Positions 36,732 to 45,941 of a DNA stretch of 64,000 nucleotides are shown one piece after another. A model generated the notes under the pieces. It did no database searches and was not told the origin of the DNA. It worked only from the letters and a program-made list of their open reading frames with translations. Position 1 is the first letter of the stretch; the number at the start of each line of letters is the position of its first letter. This stretch comes from Enteractinococcus coprophilus (lineage in GTDB: Bacteria; Actinomycetota; Actinomycetes; Actinomycetales; Micrococcaceae). The stretch is from NCBI RefSeq assembly GCF_006716305.1, contig NZ_VFOU01000001.1, positions 434,001 through 498,000 of the forward strand. Reading direction: 5' to 3'. Both the position numbers and the translations under genes were made by a program.

Positions 36732-38021
36732 ATGACCATCAACTCAACCGCTCGCTGCCCATTTTCCGGCATGCCAGCCGCCATCGACGAGCCAGCTGAA
36801 CAGCGCATTGAAGCACCCGTTATGGACGTGGACCCATTCGATGAAGCCACCTTGGCCAGCCCCTATGCCATGCATGAACGCTTGCGCGAAGCCGACGGCG
36901 ACGTCGTCTACATTCCCGCCTACGACATTTATGCCGTCGCACGCTACGATGCGGTGCGCGAGACCTTAGAAAACTGGCAGCATTTTTCCAGTGCTGCCGG
37001 TGTCGGCCTGGCAAACTTTAACTCCGAGAAGCCCTGGCGAGCGCCGTCGTTGTTGTTAGAAGCCGATCCGCCACAACATGATGCGCCCCGGGCCGCGTTG
37101 GAGAAGATTTTGGGTGCTCGAAAGCTGCGGCGCTACCATGATGAATGGCGTCAAACAGCACACGAGCTGCTTGGCGGGCTCTTGAACGACGGCACTACCG
37201 TGAGTAACGACGGCGCCGTTGAACTGGATGCGGTAACCGAAATCTCTGAAGTGTATCCGCTGAGCGTCTTTCCCGATGCGGTCGGTTTGCAACAGGAGGG
37301 GCGGGCAAACCTGCTACCCTACGGCAACTTCGCATTCAATGCTTTTGGTCCCCGCAACCGCCTTGTCACCGATGATCTCGAGACCATCGGTCCGGTCTTC
37401 GAGTGGATTGGCAACCAATGCCCACGTGAAGCCCTCAACGAGGATGGTTTTGGTGATGACATCTGGCGCGCTGCCGATCAACGACACATCACCGAGGAAC
37501 AAGCGCCATTGATCGTCAGGTCACTGCTGACAGCAGGCGTCGACACCACCGTGTACGGTATTTCCGCGGTGCTGTACCACCTGGCGTCGAATCCAGATCA
37601 GTACGCTCGCCTGCGAGAGAATCCGCAACTGGTGCGTCGAGTGTTCGAAGAAGCTTTGCGACTCGAGTCCCCGGTCCAGACGTTCTTCCGGACCACAACA
37701 ACCGAGGTGACCATCGGTGGAACCACGCTGCCTGAGAACCAGAAAGTCTTGATGTTTTTGGGTGCAGCTAATCGCGATCCGCGACGGTGGGAGAACCCCG
37801 ATGCGTTCGATCTGACGCGGGATCCGTCGGGTCACCTTGCTTTTGGCAGTGGAGTCCACCAGTGCGTGGGCCAACACGTGGCCAGACTCGAAGCATCCTG
37901 CGTTATGGAGGCCCTCATCGAACGCGTCGAGCGCATCGAATTCATCGCACCGCCACAACGCCACATCAACAACACGCTCATTGGCTGGGACTCCCTGCCG
38001 ATCCGTTTCGTTCCCGCCTAG
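36732..38021 (+). CDS. Cytochrome P450, CYP199-like para-substituted benzoate O-demethylase
   Basis: This 429-residue soluble P450 has the oxygen-binding AGVDTT (268-273), E307-x-x-R310 and the heme loop FGSGVHQCVG with Cys378. Many segments match CYP199A4 as I recall it: GVGLANF with EKPWR shortly after, LLLEADPPQH, YPLSVFPDAVGL, FNAFGPRN and ESPVQTFFRTTT. CYP199A enzymes demethylate 4-methoxybenzoate and veratrate. A similar role here would yield hydroxybenzoates or vanillate, feeding the LigM route. AAGGAG precedes the ATG. The substrate is inferred from remembered similarity. Confidence 0.85.
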   Translation: MTINSTARCPFSGMPAAIDEPAEQRIEAPVMDVDPFDEATLASPYAMHERLREADGDVVYIPAYDIYAVARYDAVRETLENWQHFSSAAGVGLANFNSEKPWRAPSLLLEADPPQHDAPRAALEKILGARKLRRYHDEWRQTAHELLGGLLNDGTTVSNDGAVELDAVTEISEVYPLSVFPDAVGLQQEGRANLLPYGNFAFNAFGPRNRLVTDDLETIGPVFEWIGNQCPREALNEDGFGDDIWRAADQRHITEEQAPLIVRSLLTAGVDTTVYGISAVLYHLASNPDQYARLRENPQLVRRVFEEALRLESPVQTFFRTTTTEVTIGGTTLPENQKVLMFLGAANRDPRRWENPDAFDLTRDPSGHLAFGSGVHQCVGQHVARLEASCVMEALIERVERIEFIAPPQRHINNTLIGWDSLPIRFVPA

Positions 38022-38065
38022 ATCACCGAGCACAATCGCTCTCATTACCAAATACGGAGTCTGCT

Positions 38066-39052
38066 ATGACCATCTCACCATCCCGTCCTGCCCAAAAACG
38101 CTCGATGTTCCTCGGTGCCGCAGCCGTCAGTGCGCTAGTGCTATCCGCTTGTGGGACCTCCAGTGCTTCCGATGACACCGACCAAAGCGCTGGGTCAAGT
38201 GGCCTAGACACCATCAACGTTGGCTATTTCCCGCTCGTACACACCTCAACAATCGTCCACGCGGACCAGGCCGGCTACCTGGAAGATGCCGGAATCGATG
38301 CGGAATTGATGCAGACAGAAGGCGGGGCTGCTGCGATCCCGTCGCTGATCTCTGGAGATGTGGATATTCTCTATAGCAACTACACCTCAATCCTGCTGGC
38401 AGCTGAGCAGGGTCTGCCGGTCGCTTTAGTCTCGGGTAATGACGTGGCTAAAGATGATCACGGCATTTTCGTCGCCGAAGACTCTGATATTGAAGAGTTC
38501 GCCGATATTGAAGGCAAGAGCTTTGCCGTCAATAACCTGCAAAATATCGGCACCGTCTCCGTATACGCTCAGCTGGAGGATCTCGGTCTCAGCCCGGACA
38601 GTGTGGATCTGGTGGAAATGCCCAACCCGGATATGGCGCCTGCCGTGGCGAACGGAAGCGTCGATGTGATTTGGCAGGTGGAGCCCTTCCAGACTATTTC
38701 ACAACAGTCCGGTCTGAAGCGGATCGGGGATATGTTCGCTGGACCCGCGGCAGATATGCCGGTGGGTGGATGGGTTACCACTCGAGAATTTGCCGAACAA
38801 AACCCTGATGTTCTCGCGGCCTTCCAAGACGCACTTGCAAAGTCGTCAGAAGACCTGCAAGGCAACCACGAGCTGCACTTAGAGCTCGTGCCGCAATACA
38901 CCGAAATTGATGAAAGCGTGGCTCAAGAACTCACGCTGCCGCACTACGACACCGAGCTGAATGTGGATGCACTCCAATACGGCGCAGATTTGATGGAGAA
39001 ATACGGCATCACGTCTGGTCCTTTGAAAGTTTCCGACTTGGTCGTCGAGTAA
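38066..39052 (+). CDS. ABC transporter substrate-binding lipoprotein (NMT1/SsuA-like), third paralogue
   Basis: This 328-residue lipoprotein has a lipobox LSAC (Cys29) after a hydrophobic segment. Its mature part follows the same NMT1/SsuA pattern as the two other copies in the window: INVGYFPLVHTSTIVHADQAGYLEDAGIDAELM, SGDVDILYSNYTS and MPNPDMAPAVANGSVDVIWQVEPF. The ATG at 38066 follows ACGGAG; an in-frame extension through the P450 gene is spurious. It is the third gene of the reductase-P450 operon, so its ligand is probably the P450 substrate. No permease is encoded here. Confidence 0.83.
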   Translation: MTISPSRPAQKRSMFLGAAAVSALVLSACGTSSASDDTDQSAGSSGLDTINVGYFPLVHTSTIVHADQAGYLEDAGIDAELMQTEGGAAAIPSLISGDVDILYSNYTSILLAAEQGLPVALVSGNDVAKDDHGIFVAEDSDIEEFADIEGKSFAVNNLQNIGTVSVYAQLEDLGLSPDSVDLVEMPNPDMAPAVANGSVDVIWQVEPFQTISQQSGLKRIGDMFAGPAADMPVGGWVTTREFAEQNPDVLAAFQDALAKSSEDLQGNHELHLELVPQYTEIDESVAQELTLPHYDTELNVDALQYGADLMEKYGITSGPLKVSDLVVE

Positions 39053-39082
39053 CTGCCTAGACCACGGGGTAGCGCATGTGAC

Positions 39083-39114
39083 GGGAAGCGACCGCCGCAC
39101 TGCGGTCGCTTCCC
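39083..39114. terminator. Bidirectional terminator between the P450 operon and the Rieske operon
   Basis: A perfect thirteen-base stem GGGAAGCGACCGC/GCGGTCGCTTCCC surrounds a six-base loop. It lies between two convergent genes. Confidence 0.75.
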
Positions 39115-39126
39115 CTCGGATTTAGC

Positions 39127-40332
39127 TCACTGCTCGGCTATGACGGCGTCCGCAGAAGCTTTCACTGGGCTGTCAGTAGCGGCAGGCTGTTGCCTGTATC
39201 CCATCGTCTCGTGCCACCACTGATGGAATTCTTCGATATGGTGCTCACTGGGAACAAGGGCCCCACCCCGGGTGTAGGCCTTGGACGACATGGACGGCTG
39301 GGTCAATTCGCACGCCTCAAAGTCTTGCTGATTGACGCGGTGGAATAATTCCACCGACTTCGAGATATCCATATCCTGTTCCACGACCTCGGGTAAGAAT
39401 AACCAGTCACAGACCACGATGGTCTTAGATTCCGACTGTGGGAACATCCGGTGGATAATGACATGATCCGGGACCGTATTGATAAACATCTGGGGTTTGA
39501 CGGTGATTGCGTAGTATTTGCGTTCCTGGCCGGGCGCAATCGCAGGTAGCTCCGCAACGCCACTGGAACCGTCGACCGTGAATCCTTCGATATCACTACC
39601 AAAGCTTGCTCCGTGAATCTCACCGTTCTTGCGTTGAGATGCCAGCCCGTCTGCGAATTCCGGGATGACCTCGGTCAGTTCCGGGTGAATCGTCGCGCAG
39701 TGGTAGCACTCCATGAAGTTTTCGATGATCAACTTCCAGTTCGCTTCGACCTCATAGGTTTTGGATTCGCCAAGTTTGAGGTTTTCGATACCGTAGTTAT
39801 CAATCGACTGCACCTCACCAAACCGCGTGCGCACCTCCCCGAGCACGGTTTCTTCAAATGACGGTGGTTCATCAGCTAGACAGACCCAAACATAGCCCAA
39901 CCATTCGCGCACGTGCACTGGCTTGAGGCCGTATTCTTGACGGTCCACGTCCGGCATCGAGGTCAGATTCGGTGCCGCAACAAGCTCGCCTTCAAGTGCA
40001 TAGGTCCAGGCATGGTAGCCACACTTTAGAGTTCTGCTTTTGCCTTCGTCGGTGGTGCAGACCCGCATGCCGCGGTGTCGGCACACGTTGTAGTACGCCT
40101 GAATCCCGGCTTTGCGTGTACGGACCACAATGAGCTCTTCGCGTCCGACGGTCACCCTCTTCCATTGCCCTGCACTGGCCAGGGAGTCAACACGAAGGAC
40201 GCAGTTCCACATGGTTTCAAAAATATTCTGTTGTTCAAGACGGAAGGTTTCAGGATCGGTGTACACGTCTCCGCCTGGGGTAGGTAACAAGGAGGATCCA
40301 GGAAGTGGAGCATCCAGGGAGTCAATGATCAT
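39127..40332 (-). CDS. Rieske non-heme iron oxygenase, large subunit (quaternary-amine demethylase-like)
   Basis: This 401-residue oxygenase has the Rieske ligands C84, H86, C104 and H107, and the mononuclear iron histidines H211 and H216 in ENFMECYHCATIH. The residue bridging the two centres is Glu208, where most ring-hydroxylating oxygenases have Asp. Glu at this place is a feature of carnitine monooxygenase CntA and related betaine demethylases. The ATG at 40332 follows AAAGG; an ATG ten codons earlier lacks a ribosome site. It is encoded after the ferredoxin and ferredoxin reductase. The substrate could be a betaine or an aromatic acid, and the sequence does not decide. Confidence 0.8.
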   Translation of the reverse strand: MIIDSLDAPLPGSSLLPTPGGDVYTDPETFRLEQQNIFETMWNCVLRVDSLASAGQWKRVTVGREELIVVRTRKAGIQAYYNVCRHRGMRVCTTDEGKSRTLKCGYHAWTYALEGELVAAPNLTSMPDVDRQEYGLKPVHVREWLGYVWVCLADEPPSFEETVLGEVRTRFGEVQSIDNYGIENLKLGESKTYEVEANWKLIIENFMECYHCATIHPELTEVIPEFADGLASQRKNGEIHGASFGSDIEGFTVDGSSGVAELPAIAPGQERKYYAITVKPQMFINTVPDHVIIHRMFPQSESKTIVVCDWLFLPEVVEQDMDISKSVELFHRVNQQDFEACELTQPSMSSKAYTRGGALVPSEHHIEEFHQWWHETMGYRQQPAATDSPVKASADAVIAEQ

Positions 40333-40428
40333 CGGTAAGCCTTTCTGGGGTATTCCGGGCATGACGAATAAGCACCAACAGGTGCAAAAAATAAAACCAG
40401 TGAAAGCAGAATGTGGGTATCGGGGCGG

Positions 40429-41625
40429 TTAAGCAGAAGCCAGAACGCGCGCCGTGCGCATCTTCCGCCAGCGTTTGATCTCGCGCATCCGGTTCATCCC
40501 CAGAATGCCGATCTCTTCGCCGTCGAGGCGATAACTGACTAACAGGTCGCCACCTTCGATGGAGCCATCGAGAATGTGCACCTCATTGGATTGTGCGATG
40601 CGGCCAGCACCTTGGATCATCACATCGTATTGTTCCGACCAGAAATATGGTTCTTGAAACGGCACCGGCGGCGCACCCATAATTGCTGCTGCAACGATCC
40701 GGGCCTGTTCTACGGCTTCTTGCCATTGACCAATCGGCCGGATGCCGGCGGCTTGCGAGGTCCATTGCGCACAGTCACCGGCAGCCCAGACCCCTGGGAT
40801 GCCGGTAAACCCAAAGTCGTCGCACAAAATTGCACCACTTGGGCCCAAAGTCAGCTCGCCGTCACGCAGCCAACGTGTTGCCGGAGTGGCTCCAATGGCA
40901 CAGACGATGACGTCGGCTTGGACGGCGTCTCCATTGGTCAGATTTAGCACTTGGCTGCCGTCTTCGGTGTCGGTCACAGAATGTGCGTAGACCGGTGGCC
41001 CGAATTTCACGCCACGCTGTTCATGTAAGTGCCGGATGGCTTGGCCCACGGCGGCACCCAGTCGCGCTTCGCCAGGAAATTGTTCGTCAGCGATGACCGT
41101 AATCTCTGCCGCTCCACGATCCAAAAAGGTGCTGACGGCTTCCAAACCCAGGAAGCCACCACCCACCACGGCGATGCGCTGGCCCTCGATCATCCGCTCG
41201 CGTAGGGCCAACCCATCTTCGACGTTGCGCAGAACAAATGCCCCACCGCTTCGCCCAAATGACGGCAAGCGTTGGGCTTCTGCCCCGGTAACGATCACAA
41301 CGTTGTCACCCGCGTGGAAGGTGCCATCTGCGGTCCGGACGCCCAATGGCTCCGTTGACAGTTCCACAGCACCGGAGCCACTGTGCCAGGTAACTTCTAA
41401 AGGGTTTGAAGGATCATCGAGGTGTAGGTCTTCGAAATTCACGGTGCCATTGAGAAATGCTTTACTCAAAGCCGGACGATCGTAGGCGGGACGGTTCTCA
41501 TCACCAATGATGCTGATGGGCCCGGTGTGCCCGTGCTGTCGAGCTTGCCGCGCGACGTGATAACCGGCTAACCCGGCACCGACAATCAGCACGGTGCTCT
41601 CTGAGGAATGTATTGGGGCATTCAT
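40429..41625 (-). CDS. FAD-dependent ferredoxin reductase
   Basis: This 398-residue protein of the pyridine-nucleotide-disulfide type has the FAD motif VLIVGAGLAGYHVA near the start and the NADH motif IAVVGGGFLGLEAV in the middle. PGVWAAGDCAQW (about 290) is the second FAD contact. The C-terminal domain is the reductase C-terminal domain of oxygenase-coupled ferredoxin reductases. Its start overlaps the stop of the Rieske ferredoxin gene by four bases (ATGA). It would move electrons from NADH to that ferredoxin for the neighbouring Rieske oxygenase. Confidence 0.88.
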   Translation of the reverse strand: MNAPIHSSESTVLIVGAGLAGYHVARQARQHGHTGPISIIGDENRPAYDRPALSKAFLNGTVNFEDLHLDDPSNPLEVTWHSGSGAVELSTEPLGVRTADGTFHAGDNVVIVTGAEAQRLPSFGRSGGAFVLRNVEDGLALRERMIEGQRIAVVGGGFLGLEAVSTFLDRGAAEITVIADEQFPGEARLGAAVGQAIRHLHEQRGVKFGPPVYAHSVTDTEDGSQVLNLTNGDAVQADVIVCAIGATPATRWLRDGELTLGPSGAILCDDFGFTGIPGVWAAGDCAQWTSQAAGIRPIGQWQEAVEQARIVAAAIMGAPPVPFQEPYFWSEQYDVMIQGAGRIAQSNEVHILDGSIEGGDLLVSYRLDGEEIGILGMNRMREIKRWRKMRTARVLASA

Positions 41626-41969
41626 GAGACCGATACTCCTGGAGGCAGATTGGGGGCTTCTTGGGACAGCTCGACCAGGACGTCGTCACCACGGACTTCC
41701 ACCGTGTGGACGCGCACTTTCTGTTTCGCCGGAGGTTGGTCGACCTCTCCGGTGAGTAAACAGAATGAACTCTCGTGTAGCGGGCATTCGACTTTGCAGT
41801 CCTCGACCCAGCCCGCTGCCAGCGAAGCATCCTGATGCGTGCAGGTGTCATCAATTGCATGGACTGTGCCCTCTTCCGTGAGAAACACGGCAATGGGCGG
41901 GCTCACCGACTCAATCCGCAGCCCTTCTCCCGGGGTCAGCTCACTGAGATGACAGACTTTCAGACTCAT
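41622..41969 (-). CDS. Rieske-type 2Fe-2S ferredoxin
   Basis: This 115-residue protein has the Rieske ligands C43 and H45 in CTHQDASL and C62 and H65 in CPLHESSF. Size and motif match the ferredoxin components of three-component oxygenases. It is the first gene of the ferredoxin-reductase-oxygenase operon. The promoter region in front of it carries repeats of GCGCAACAT at 42007 and 42026. The protein probably feeds the Rieske oxygenase at 39127-40332; a role with the P450 cannot be excluded. Confidence 0.87.
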   Translation of the reverse strand: MSLKVCHLSELTPGEGLRIESVSPPIAVFLTEEGTVHAIDDTCTHQDASLAAGWVEDCKVECPLHESSFCLLTGEVDQPPAKQKVRVHTVEVRGDDVLVELSQEAPNLPPGVSVS

Positions 41970-41995
41970 GGATTACCCCCACCGACAATCGAAAT

Positions 41996-42034
41996 TGTTG
42001 CCTAATGCGCAACATGAAGATTACTGCGCAACAT
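41996..42034. promoter_or_regulatory. Repeated operator-like motif before the Rieske operon
   Basis: TGCGCAACAT occurs at 42006-42015 and 42025-42034, 19 bases apart (about two helical turns). An inverted TGTTGC occurs at 41996-42001. The set lies 27-65 bases before the ferredoxin start and looks like a multi-site operator for an unidentified regulator. Confidence 0.55.
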
Positions 42035-42117
42035 TACGTGTGACGATCATCTCACGAAGTCGTCTCGCACTGTCAAGAGGGTCCCGCTTTTCGTCCAACA
42101 AATTCAACAAACACGTG

Positions 42118-42151
42118 GAGACGCCGGGAACATGAGGGTCGTCGGCGTCTC
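42118..42151 (-). terminator. Terminator of the metallo-beta-lactamase-fold gene
   Basis: GAGACGCCG pairs perfectly with CGGCGTCTC around a 16-base loop, just past the stop. Confidence 0.6.
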
Positions 42152-42162
42152 TCGTAGATGTC

Positions 42163-43170
42163 CTAATTGAAGGGAATAACCTCAAGGTCATTCGGCACGA
42201 GGAACTCTCCGTGGAAATCCGGGGTAAAGCCCCTCCAACGTTCCGGTGAAGTCATGCCTGGAACCAAGTGATGTAGTGCCAGTCGCTTGGCTCCTGCTTC
42301 ACGACCGACACGAACCGCATCTTCGACCGAAGTATGTGATTTATAGTGGTGCTCGCGAGAAGCCTTCGAAATTTCATCGGTCTTTCCAGCGTAGAGCTCG
42401 TCGATGAAATCAAAATCAATAGCCTCGTGCAAAACGAGCCCTGCATTCTGTGAAATTGTGATCATGTTTGGTGTGAATGTAGTGTCACCAGAAATCACGA
42501 CTGAACCCTGGGACGTGTCGAATCGAAACGCAAAAGCCGGGGCAATTGGTGGGTGCTCGACCAATATTGCGCTCACCCGGACGTACTCGTCTTCAAAAAC
42601 TGTGAAGGGCGTCATATCAGGCGTTGGACAAGTATTTGGGTGGTAACCAATATCGCTTGGAATCTCAATGTCTCGAGCGTCAAAAAGATCTAGAGGCGAT
42701 GGGCGCAGCGAGTCAATGATGCGGTCATTGAGGTCTGTGGCATGTGCTTCCATGAGCTTTTCAAACATGGCACGGGTACCAGGCGTTGGATCATGCGGCG
42801 CTAGCGGCTGGGGATCGCGCGTTGCTTGTGGCGATACTGGCGGTAGAGCGCCGCGGTTGCCAGGGCCGTAAATCGGTACGGGGTTCCCGAGTCGTGATTC
42901 CAGTTCGTAGAGCCCGAAGAGCCCAATAGTATTGAGGTCTACGGTATGGTCCGAGTGTAGGTGAGTGATAAAGACACCTTTGAGGTCCTTCATCAACAGA
43001 CCTGCCCGTTCGATTTGGCGACCAACACCGTGACCGCAATCAACTAAGTAGAAACCGTCCTCAACGACGATCGCTGTTGAAATACCGTATCGTTCCGAGT
43101 CCTTCCAGAATCTTGGACCGCCGGCCGTGCCGAGGGTTATGACGTGGTGGGTAGCAGACTGAGTAGACAC
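42163..43170 (-). CDS. MBL-fold metallo-hydrolase (RNase Z/arylsulfatase-like)
   Basis: This 335-residue hydrolase has the metal-binding motif THLHSDHTVDLN (about residues 70-81). An Asp lies in VVISGDTTFTPN and a late histidine in LALHHLVPGM, as in the RNase Z/arylsulfatase-like subgroup. The start is a GTG at 43170 with GAGGAA about nine bases upstream. It diverges from the LysR gene and lies beside the Tct transporter operon, so a role in opening an ester or lactone of the transported acid is possible. No specific substrate can be named. Confidence 0.75.
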   Translation of the reverse strand: MSTQSATHHVITLGTAGGPRFWKDSERYGISTAIVVEDGFYLVDCGHGVGRQIERAGLLMKDLKGVFITHLHSDHTVDLNTIGLFGLYELESRLGNPVPIYGPGNRGALPPVSPQATRDPQPLAPHDPTPGTRAMFEKLMEAHATDLNDRIIDSLRPSPLDLFDARDIEIPSDIGYHPNTCPTPDMTPFTVFEDEYVRVSAILVEHPPIAPAFAFRFDTSQGSVVISGDTTFTPNMITISQNAGLVLHEAIDFDFIDELYAGKTDEISKASREHHYKSHTSVEDAVRVGREAGAKRLALHHLVPGMTSPERWRGFTPDFHGEFLVPNDLEVIPFN

Positions 43171-43307
43171 TGTGTATCGTTCCTCGATTTGATGTAGTCA
43201 TTGGATATAAAACCTAAGTGTGTCAAGTACGCCACATAGAGTAAATTGAAGAGTTTTTATGTGTAACCTCAATCTTTTTGATAACACCGGCTGCGAAGGG
43301 CGGGGGA

Positions 43308-44204
43308 ATGTCTGAAGTTACTATTCGACAATTGGACTATTTCCTAGCCGTTGTTGACCATGGTTCGATCAGCGCCGCCTCTCGGCATATCCACATCAGC
43401 CAAGCAGCGGTTTCGATGGCCATTCAGCAATTAGAGAGGACGCTGAATGCTTCGCTGCTGATCCGAGGGCCATCCCAACGAGCGGCTCCCACTCCGGCGG
43501 GTGAGGCGTTAATCCCCCACGCCAGAAACGTGGTCCATGCTTTGCGAGACGCCCGCGATGCCGTATTAAATGATCTGTCCGAAATGCGGGGCACCCTACG
43601 AATAGCAATCGCGCCTACCATTTCTCCTTACGCGATTCCCCCATTGATCCATCACTTTCAGCAAGAACATCCGCAAGTCACCATCCACGTCGAGGAATTC
43701 CAACCGTTCGAAATCCACGATGCCGTGCGTAAGGACAAAGTCGATCTTGGAATTATTTATCACCTGAGTTTGCAGGAAGGTTTTCCTTTCAAAGTCATTA
43801 CTGAGGTGCAACAACACGTAGCATTATCGGCTCAACATCCGCTATCCGAGCGACAGTCGATTCATCTAGCTGAAATCATCGACGAGCCACTCATTCCGAT
43901 TCGAATGCCCCCATCAATCGAACGCATTACTGATGCGATCAAAGCCCTTGGTTTACAGCCACACATTCAGTGGCCATCACAGAACTATGAGACGGTCAGA
44001 TCTATGGTGGCATACGGTCTAGGCTGGTCTTACCTCAATCTGGTTCCGGAAACCAAAGTGACATACGACGGCGGAGAAATTCGATACATCCCCATCGCCG
44101 ATCCGATGCCGTATAACGCAGTCATAGGAATCACCCATCCCGAACTCAAACCAGATGCTCGAGTTACAGCGGCACTTGAGTATCTGAGTCTCCAGGACCG
44201 GTAA
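43308..44204 (+). CDS. LysR-family regulator
   Basis: This 298-residue regulator has an N-terminal helix-turn-helix (IRQLDYFLAVVDHGSISAASRHIHISQAAVSMAIQQLERTL) and a LysR effector domain. In that domain ISPYAIPPLIHHFQQEHPQVTIHVEEF begins the ligand-binding part. The ATG at 43308 follows AAGGGCGGGGG. It diverges from the MBL-fold hydrolase gene and converges with tctA, 15 bases from its stop. It probably controls the hydrolase gene, and perhaps the tctCBA operon, in response to the transported acid. Confidence 0.87.
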   Translation: MSEVTIRQLDYFLAVVDHGSISAASRHIHISQAAVSMAIQQLERTLNASLLIRGPSQRAAPTPAGEALIPHARNVVHALRDARDAVLNDLSEMRGTLRIAIAPTISPYAIPPLIHHFQQEHPQVTIHVEEFQPFEIHDAVRKDKVDLGIIYHLSLQEGFPFKVITEVQQHVALSAQHPLSERQSIHLAEIIDEPLIPIRMPPSIERITDAIKALGLQPHIQWPSQNYETVRSMVAYGLGWSYLNLVPETKVTYDGGEIRYIPIADPMPYNAVIGITHPELKPDARVTAALEYLSLQDR

Positions 44205-44219
44205 CCCAGCTACTTACTG

Positions 44220-45911
44220 TCACCGGTTCGGTGGGTTCGATTCCTCACCGTGTTCACCAGCGCTAGTCGCTGGATCGGTGTCCTGATGGCCTGGTCCGCC
44301 TGCGGTGGCACTGCCAGCGGAGCTGATTTCACCTGTATCGACATTCGCCAAGCTGGCTGCAAGATCCTGCTGTGGCCCCTCGGCAACACGTTCTGCTTCA
44401 GCAAATTGGTCCATAGTCACTCGGGTTTTGTTCTTACGACGACGGGAATCGTATGCAAACCAAATGGTGACTAGAACCACCAGGATCATGATGGTCAATG
44501 GGACTGGTCGTTCAAAGAAGATGCCGAAGGAACCATTGGACATGACCATGGTTTGACGGAAGTTCTCTTCTAGGATTGGTCCGAGAATGAATCCAAGAAC
44601 AAACGGTCCCAGGTCAAAGTTGAACGTTCGAAGAACGTAACCGGCGATACCGAACAGAATACAGGTCAGTACGTCGAACATCGAGTTTCGCACCGAGTAC
44701 ACTCCGGCAATAGCAACAATCAAGATAATCGGAGCCATGATGTTGCCAGGAATCTTCAGTAGCCGTACAAAAACCCCAATCAACGGCAAGTTGAGGATTA
44801 GCAGAATGATATTTCCGACGTACATCGAGGCGATTACACCCCAGAACACGTCGGGGTGTTCTTGGACCAGTGCTGGGCCGGGCGTGATGTTCTGTAACAG
44901 CAACGCACCGAAGATGAGCGCCAGCACGGGATTTGGTGGAACTCCGAGGGTCAACAAGGGCAAGAATGCTGAGTTTGACGAAGCATTATCGGCGGTTTCA
45001 GTTGCCGCCAACCCATCCATGGCACCTTTTCCGAATTTCTGCGGTTGTTTTGAGAACCGACGCTCGGCACCGTATGCAATGACCGAGGAAATCGTTCCGC
45101 CACCGCCGGGAATAATTCCGATAAAGAACCCAATAATGGAAGAACGTAGGATTGCCATGCGTGTCAGCAACCAGTCAGCTTTAGACGGCAAGATGCGGCC
45201 CAGTGGTTTTTTCCCGGCCCCTTTATAGAAGCCTTCTTGGGCGTTGTGCATTATCTCACCGATGCCAAACAGTCCCACAGCTACCGCAACCACGTGGATG
45301 CCGGCGGTCATCTCAAAGTTTCCAAAAGTTAAACGTTCAGTGCCAGTGGCAGGGTCTAGTCCCACTATCGCAGCAAGAATCCCCATCGCTGCCGCAGCAA
45401 GCGCTTTCGGCTTGGATCCAGAACCAATGAATGTCACCATCAACAAGCCTAATGCCGCCAGGATAAACATATCCGGCGCAGAAATCTGACCGGCAAACGA
45501 AGCCATGCTTGGTGCAAGGAACGTAAGCCCGAGGATAGCCACAGTACCACCGAGGAAGGACCCGATGGCGGTGATACCTAGCGCTGGGCCGGCCTTGCCC
45601 TGCTGGGTGAGTGGATAACCATCGAAAGTCGTAACTACCGCCGACGCATCACCCGGTAAGCGAAGCAAGATGGCCGGTATTCGACCACCGTACATCGAGC
45701 CATAGTAGATTCCAGCCAGCATCACGATGGCGCTAGCAGGTTCCAGACTGAACGTTAACGGAAGTAACAGTGCGATCGTGGCAACCGGCCCTAGACCCGG
45801 AATGAGCCCGATCAAGGTTCCTACCGTGACACCGATGAAGACGAATAAGAGATTTTCGGGCTGGAACGCCACGGAAAAACCGTGGCCTAGCCCCTCGAGA
45901 ATTTCATTCAT
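44220..45911 (-). CDS. tctA: Tripartite tricarboxylate transporter, large membrane subunit TctA
   Basis: This 563-residue membrane protein follows the TctA family: VTVGTLIGLIPGLGPVATIALLLPLTF in the first repeat, YYGSMYGGRIPAILLRLPGDASAVVTTFDGYPL, and GIIPGGGGTISSVIAYGAERRFSK in the second half. A polar C-terminal tail of about 60 residues is longer than usual. It forms the ion-driven channel for a carboxylate captured by TctC. It is the last gene of the tctC-tctB-tctA operon, 30 bases after tctB. Confidence 0.9.
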   Translation of the reverse strand: MNEILEGLGHGFSVAFQPENLLFVFIGVTVGTLIGLIPGLGPVATIALLLPLTFSLEPASAIVMLAGIYYGSMYGGRIPAILLRLPGDASAVVTTFDGYPLTQQGKAGPALGITAIGSFLGGTVAILGLTFLAPSMASFAGQISAPDMFILAALGLLMVTFIGSGSKPKALAAAAMGILAAIVGLDPATGTERLTFGNFEMTAGIHVVAVAVGLFGIGEIMHNAQEGFYKGAGKKPLGRILPSKADWLLTRMAILRSSIIGFFIGIIPGGGGTISSVIAYGAERRFSKQPQKFGKGAMDGLAATETADNASSNSAFLPLLTLGVPPNPVLALIFGALLLQNITPGPALVQEHPDVFWGVIASMYVGNIILLILNLPLIGVFVRLLKIPGNIMAPIILIVAIAGVYSVRNSMFDVLTCILFGIAGYVLRTFNFDLGPFVLGFILGPILEENFRQTMVMSNGSFGIFFERPVPLTIMILVVLVTIWFAYDSRRRKNKTRVTMDQFAEAERVAEGPQQDLAASLANVDTGEISSAGSATAGGPGHQDTDPATSAGEHGEESNPPNR

Positions 45912-45941
45912 GAGTATTCCTACGTTGCGTCACCGCGAGCT

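Noticed and set aside
37787-38065. Extension of the third binding-protein gene into the P450 gene
   Set aside because: The lipoprotein signal begins at 38066 with a good ribosome site, and the extension is a shadow of the P450 frame.
40374-40388. GCACC/GGTGC hairpin between the Rieske oxygenase and reductase genes
   Set aside because: On the transcribed strand the T run precedes the stem instead of following it, so it is not a terminator, and the stem is short.
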